Made by a program: the position numbers and the translations under genes. 64,000 bases of DNA from Chaetomium olivaceum (lineage: Eukaryota; Ascomycota; Sordariomycetes; Sordariales; Chaetomiaceae), in the NCBI GenBank assembly GCA_039881045.1, contig JAYWVB010000053.1, forward strand, positions 159,777-223,776, written 5' to 3'. Each line of letters starts with the position of its first letter. Position 1 is the stretch's first letter. The notes below the pieces were generated by a model. That model had not been told where the DNA came from, ran no database searches, and was given only the letters and a program-made list of their open reading frames with translations. Below, piece by piece: positions 59,473 through 64,000 of this stretch.

Positions 59473-61613
59473 ATGGCCTTCCCCGTGCTCGCGGCCGCCG
59501 GCGTCGTCTTGGCCTTCGCCGTCTACCGATATGTCTCAGGACTGCAAAAGAACATCGCAAAAGCGCGGAAAACGGGCTTTGTCTATCTCGTTGTTCGTAA
59601 GTGGCAGGCATATCCCTCGGCTGCGGGCACATGTGCCATGCAGATGCGAGCTCCTGTCTAACAAAACATGTCCAGCTGTCTGCCCCATAAATCTAGCCTG
59701 GCAACTCACCTTCGTCATATGGACGCCCATTATCAAACTGCTCCCAAAGTCGCTATGGGAGAATTGGTTATTGTAAACATAACATACCCCTGCATCGCTG
59801 GCTGGAGACCATTGCTGACAGTCCTTCTCAGTGTCATGTACCCCAACTGGGCCTTCGACACCAACCAGACACATTTTGACCGGTTGGGGTCCGAAACCTT
59901 CCTCGTCGTATCGCCCGGCAACCTCTTGATGTATACCCAAAACGCCGAGATGATCCACCAGATCACACAACGCCGGGGCCTTCCCCAAGGACATCGCCAA
60001 GTACGGCGTCCTCGATATGTTCGGCAAGAGTGTCCTCACCACGGAGGGCCCCCTGTGGCGCCTGCACCGCAAGGTAACCAGCGCCAGCTTCAACGAGAAG
60101 AACGCGGCGCACACCTTTGCCGAAGCCATCAACCAAACGAGGGGGATGCTCGACATGTGGCTCGGCCCGGACGGCGCGAAGACGGGCCGGTCCAAGACCA
60201 TCGACTCGCTCGAGCAGGACACCATGACGTGGGCGCTCAACATCATCGGCTACGTGGGATTCGGCCTGCGCCTGCTCTGGCCCGGCCAGACGCTGCCCAA
60301 GGATATCGACCCCACGCTGGCCAAGTACGGCAGCTTGGATCCACCCCCGGGACACACACTTACCTTTGCCGACTCGGTGGCCCTCACGCTGGAGAGGATC
60401 GTTGCCATTATGATCTGGAACGAACGGATCCTAGGTGAGTATCCCTCTCTCCCACCGCTTGACCTGCCGCAGTTTTAGCACCACTAACACCCCTCCAGGC
60501 ATCCTCCCCTTCAAGTTCGCCAAGGAAGCTTACAAAGGCAAGCGCAACTACCTCAAGTACATGGACGAGTTCCTCCACGACAAAGTCGAAGAAACCCGGC
60601 GCGGCGGGGCCCCGCGAAGGCATGGACATCATGGGCCAACTGGTGCAATCCCAATACAGCCCCAAAGCCAGCAAACAAGCCACCTCCCCCGCCTTCTCCC
60701 TCTCCGACAGCGACATCATCGGCAACGCCTTCATCATGATCGTCGCCGGCCACGAAACGACCGCCAACACGCTGCACTTCTCCCTGGTCGAGCTCGCCAC
60801 GAACCCGTCCACCCAACGGCGCCTGCAATCCGAAATCGACACCCTCTTCGGCACCACCGACCCGTCCACCTGGGACTACGAGAAGAACATCAACGCGCTG
60901 CTGGCCTCGCACGCGGGCGCCACCATCAACGAGACGCTGCGCCTCATGCCGCCCGTCACGGGCATCCCCAAGGTCGTCACGCCGGACGCCGACCAGACCG
61001 TCACCGTCGACGGCCGCACCCACGTCCTGCCGCCGGGCTTGGCCATCTCGCTCCTGGCCGTGTGCGCCCACCGCAACCCGCGCTGGTGGCCGACGCGCCG
61101 CAGCGACCGCACCGCCGCGCCCCACGACATGGACGACTTCCTGCCGGAGCGCTGGTACCGCTCCGCCAAGGACGGCGAAGGCGCTGAGAAGACCGGTGGG
61201 AGCAGCAGCGCCAGCGCCAGCGCCAGTGCGATCGAGGATAAGGGCGACTACGGCGGCTTCCAGGGCAGCGATGTCTCGGCGTCGCTGTACCGCCCCGTGC
61301 GGGGCAGCTATCTGCCTTTTAGTGATGGCCCGCGGTCGTGCTTGGGGAGGCGGATTGCCATGGTGGAGATGGGGGCGGTGTTGGCGGTGATTTTTCAGAA
61401 GTACAGTATTGAGCTGGCGGTGGATGAGTGGGCGACGGATGCGGAGGTGGAGGCGATGGGGCAGGAGCAGAGGAGGCGGTGTATGGAAAGGCGCAGGACA
61501 AGAGTAGGGATACGGTGAGGCAGGCGATTTCGGTCTTGACGCTCAAGTTGCATGGGGGGAGAAGGGTGCCGGTGAGGTTTGTGGAGAGGGGGGAGGGAAC
61601 GGTTTGTGAATGA
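59473..61613 (+). CDS. Cytochrome P450 monooxygenase (three apparent frameshifts)
   Basis: Membrane-anchored microsomal P450 with an N-terminal hydrophobic anchor. Exons are 59473-59596, 59676-59772, 59832-60434 and 60499-61613 (introns 79, 59 and 64 nt, phases fitting). Family marks: the C-helix WRLHRK, the I-helix oxygen-binding VAGHETTANTL, the K-helix ETLRLMP (ExxR), DFLPERW, and the heme-Cys loop FSDGPRSCLGRRIA. The conserved protein changes frame three times. At the G run 59975-59978 (ITQRR to AFPKDIAKYG) and the G run 60606-60609 (to REGMDIMGQLV) one base seems extra. At 61472-61473 (EQR to EAVYGKAQDKSRD) one base seems missing. Allowing for these gives about 645 residues ending at TGA 61611, long because of a Ser/Ala insertion before the heme loop. 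Substrate unknown; no biosynthetic cluster partners nearby. Confidence 0.85.
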
Positions 61614-62313
61614 CCCGGCGTTATGATGACTGATTTGCATGATGGAGTTTTTATTGCTTTACTGTTTGTTTATGGATAGTTAGTTAATTCGGGGTAGATG
61701 GGCTGTACTGTACAAAAGATGGGATTGACGAAAATTAGCTTGTGTTTGGATTCAACTCTCATGAACTTAATTTGATTCTACCTATGTAACTAACTACCTT
61801 ATTAGTTATTTGCATGACACGATGGATGTGAGCTGTGTTGACCCGCTGTGTTGTCATGGATGAGCTCACTTCAGTACCTCCAAGCACCCTCCAGTGCACG
61901 TCAGTGTGGACTGTCTCTGTCCCTCATAACAGCCCTTGATTGGCCCTCCAGCCCCAGCCCCCCATTTTTTGTGATGGTTTGGGCAATCACCTGTCCAGCC
62001 GTGCCAGCTTCGACCAGAAGCTCCCCCCTGCTCCAACGCACCCATCACCTACCGGGCCGCCTACCCCAAACACGTTGGGACAAAACATAAACAACGCACA
62101 GGTCACCTTCTCGAAGGCCCCCTCCCCCTCCACCTCACCCCCCAGCAATTCAGCATCATAGCTCTCGCTTCGTGCTCCAAACAACATCCCAGCTAATTTT
62201 CACGATACTTGACCGACCGCACCACCATCGCCATCGCGTCTGCAGTCGCCTCATTTGCGCGACCACGTTGATATCACACACGTCTTGATTTGCATTCTCC
62301 GTCATCTCTCATC
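61614..62313. other. Intergenic, P450 to last gene
   Basis: About 700 bases of 3' region and promoter; nothing specific recognised. Confidence 0.5.
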
Positions 62314-63862
62314 ATGAGCGGAAACGGTTGGTTGGCGCGACAGCGCAAGTCAGACCTCGTCGACATGACACAAGCCCTCGGCTAGAGTACGTTGTTACCG
62401 TGGTTTATTTTTTATTTTATTTTTTTACTTGCACCTGCACCGGCCACTTCTTGGATAGATACTCGAGAATATCCCCAAAAATGATTTCTCGTGGTAGTCT
62501 TTTGTGGTGGCTTTCATTTGCACGCGTATTGTCTGTTTGTGCTGCGATCATGTATCCCGGCGCAACTTGCACCGCGTTGCACCACCACTGCAAACCTACC
62601 TGTCTCATAACTCATAACCCCAAACGCGTCGCAACACACACAAAACCATTATCATGGCACCATCTAACGCGCGACTCCTGTGCACAGATCTGAGGATTGC
62701 GAAAGACCGAACTGGAGCTTGCCATCGACGAGTACCTTTCCGATAACGCCTCGAGGTACCAGTTGGACCCCCGGTTCCAGGACTACTTCAAGAGCCGCGC
62801 CCGTGCCGGTGGCTCGCCCATCAAGAAGGAGACCCTCGCGGCCCCTGACCTGAAGGTGTCCCGTAGGAGGGCACCCAAGCCAGTCGAGGAGATCGTCGCT
62901 GCCGAGTGAGTCTGCCCCTTTCTACACCCGCTGTCGCGTCTCCCGGATGATACCCCGTCACCCCCCCTTTCTTCCGGGTAAACAAAACAAACCTCCCAAT
63001 CCCACCCCCCTTACTAACCGGCCCGTCCTCTCCACAGAGACGAAGAAGAAGAGGAAGAGGAGGAAGAGGGGGAGGAAAAGGAAGAGGTTGACGACGAAGA
63101 AGAGACCAACACCCTCACCACCCAAGCCGCGCAGGCCGTGCAAGACGCCTCCACCGCCGTGGTGCGCACCCCATCCCGCGCCCTCGCCATGGCCGCGCGC
63201 CTGCAGCTCCCCGCGACACCCGCCGACGTGGCGCAAGCCGTCGACCGCAGCACCGTCGCCGTGCGCGCGCGCGTGGCATCCCTCTACCAAGAATCCGGCA
63301 CGACCGAGGCCATCGAGACGACGCGCGAGTGGCTGTCGACGGTGCACTCGGTGGTGTCGGCCATCGCCCTGTTCGAGCTCTACCGCCTGCGCCAGGAGGT
63401 CCTCCCGGACCGCTACGCCTTCACCGTCCCCGCCGTCTCCTTCCTCGGCACCCCGGACTACCCCGTCCACCTGCCCGACATGTTCGCCCTCGTCACCGCG
63501 GGTTTCTGGGTCCCCGCCCTCACCTGGGCCGTTACCTCCGTCATCCTCCCCAGCCTCGGCGGCTACTTCTTCAACCTCAGCGGCGCCGCCGCCCATCACC
63601 AGTCGGGTAGCGGTCGTGGTGGGAGGCGCTCGTCGTCGGGTGGTAACCAGCAGGTCGCGTATGCCGTCGACCCGGTCATGTTCAGCATCGTCAAGGCGAT
63701 TGTCACCTACGTGGTGTATGCGCAGGGCGTCACGTTCGGCATCATCAACCCCGACGCCGTCGGCCGCATCAACTCGGCGCTGTACTCGGGCTGGAGGGCG
63801 TGCTGGTCGGGACGGCCGTCTCCGGCCTGACGGCTGTGTACGATGCCGTGTTGAGGAAGTAA
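62314..63862 (+). CDS. SAP-like, acidic, multi-span membrane protein of unknown function (apparent frame breaks)
   Basis: Exon 1 from the ATG at 62314 encodes MSGNGWLARQRKSDLVDMTQALG and meets TAG at 62383, four bases before a GTACGT donor. Exon 2 (62688-62905) has LRKTELELAIDEYLSDNAS, so the two exons together make a SAP-like helix-loop-helix. Intron 62906-63037 (TTACTAACC branch) leads to exon 3. Exon 3 has a long Glu/Asp run, amphipathic helices, then ALFELYRLR, hydrophobic segments FALVTAGFWVPALTWAVTSVILP and FSIVKAIVTYVVYAQGVTFGI. The frame as read stops at 63828. One more G at 63793-63794 gives GVLVGTAVSGLTAVYDAVLRK and TAA at 63860, clearly the better end. The exon 1/2 junction also needs either a base change or two single-base additions. 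Related proteins occur across ascomycetes; function not known to me. Confidence 0.7.
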
Positions 63863-64000
63863 GAGCAAATAAATGGATGGAGTGTGGGAATTGGTGATGA
63901 CGGGTTGGGCTGGTTGAGAAGGGACGGGTTGGAGATGCGGTGGTGGGCTACGTTGGGGTGTCAGCTGCGAGCAGCTTTGACCCGCGTTTAGGGGGGTGAT

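Noticed and set aside
59473..63862. Secondary-metabolite cluster around the P450
   Set aside because: No polyketide synthase, peptide synthetase, terpene cyclase or tailoring partner is present nearby.
1..64000. CRISPR arrays, prophage, bacterial operons, transposase genes
   Set aside because: No spaced direct repeats, integrases, transposases or reverse transcriptases were seen; gene structure is fungal throughout.

Overview
This window is nuclear DNA of a filamentous ascomycete, most probably a Sordariomycete (Sordariales-like). The genes are GC-rich and carry short GT-AG introns (mostly 46-130 nt) with CTRAC/CTAAC branch sites. They use A/G-at-minus-3 start contexts, and they include families typical of that class: an ORP1-like protein, a hydrolase-NACHT-ankyrin NLR, a kelch membrane protein, a hyphal GT2 glycosyltransferase and mL58. 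Nothing looks bacterial, viral or organellar. Intergenic DNA is not strongly AT-rich, so there is no blatant RIP block.

Layout. 0.3-2.3 kb (+): ADE4 amidophosphoribosyltransferase. 3.25 kb (+): intron-containing tRNA-Ala(TGC). 3.7-5.0 kb (-): broken HNH-endonuclease gene with a tandem duplication at its 5' end. 8.5-10.4 kb (+): PTR2-type peptide transporter. 13.3-14.4 kb (-): Ser/Pro-rich conserved protein of unknown function. 15.8-17.9 kb (-): kelch protein with one membrane span. 19.2-20.0 kb (+): mitoribosomal protein mL58. 20.7-22.1 kb (-): Cys-rich zinc-binding protein. 25.0-28.1 kb (+): GT2 glycosyltransferase, convergent with 28.4-30.5 kb (-): AidB-like acyl-CoA dehydrogenase. 31.6-36.7 kb (+): NLR-like alpha/beta-hydrolase-NACHT-ankyrin protein. 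37.0-40.5 kb (+): ERCC6L2-like SNF2 ATPase. 42.0-43.9 kb (+): isocitrate lyase. 43.9-51.2 kb is a long stretch with no gene I can support. 51.2-54.5 kb (+): ORP1-like regulator with polyglutamine. 54.5-59.5 kb is another gene-poor stretch. 59.5-61.6 kb (+): cytochrome P450. 62.3-63.9 kb (+): SAP-like membrane protein.

The genes do not form a pathway cluster. Housekeeping metabolism (purines, glyoxylate cycle, peptide uptake), DNA repair, mitochondrial translation, hyphal growth and self/non-self-type recognition simply sit side by side.

The most striking cross-gene pattern is a set of single-base reading-frame breaks, each where conserved protein continues in another frame. They occur in HNH, kelch, mL58 (two), NLR, P450 (three) and the last gene (two or three). 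Many lie in G or C runs, and about half fall in the last 4.5 kb. ADE4, PTR2, GT2, AidB, ERCC6L2, isocitrate lyase and ORP1 are clean. This could be local consensus error or real decay, and the sequence alone cannot decide. All functional names come from motif and family recognition by eye; no database search was run.
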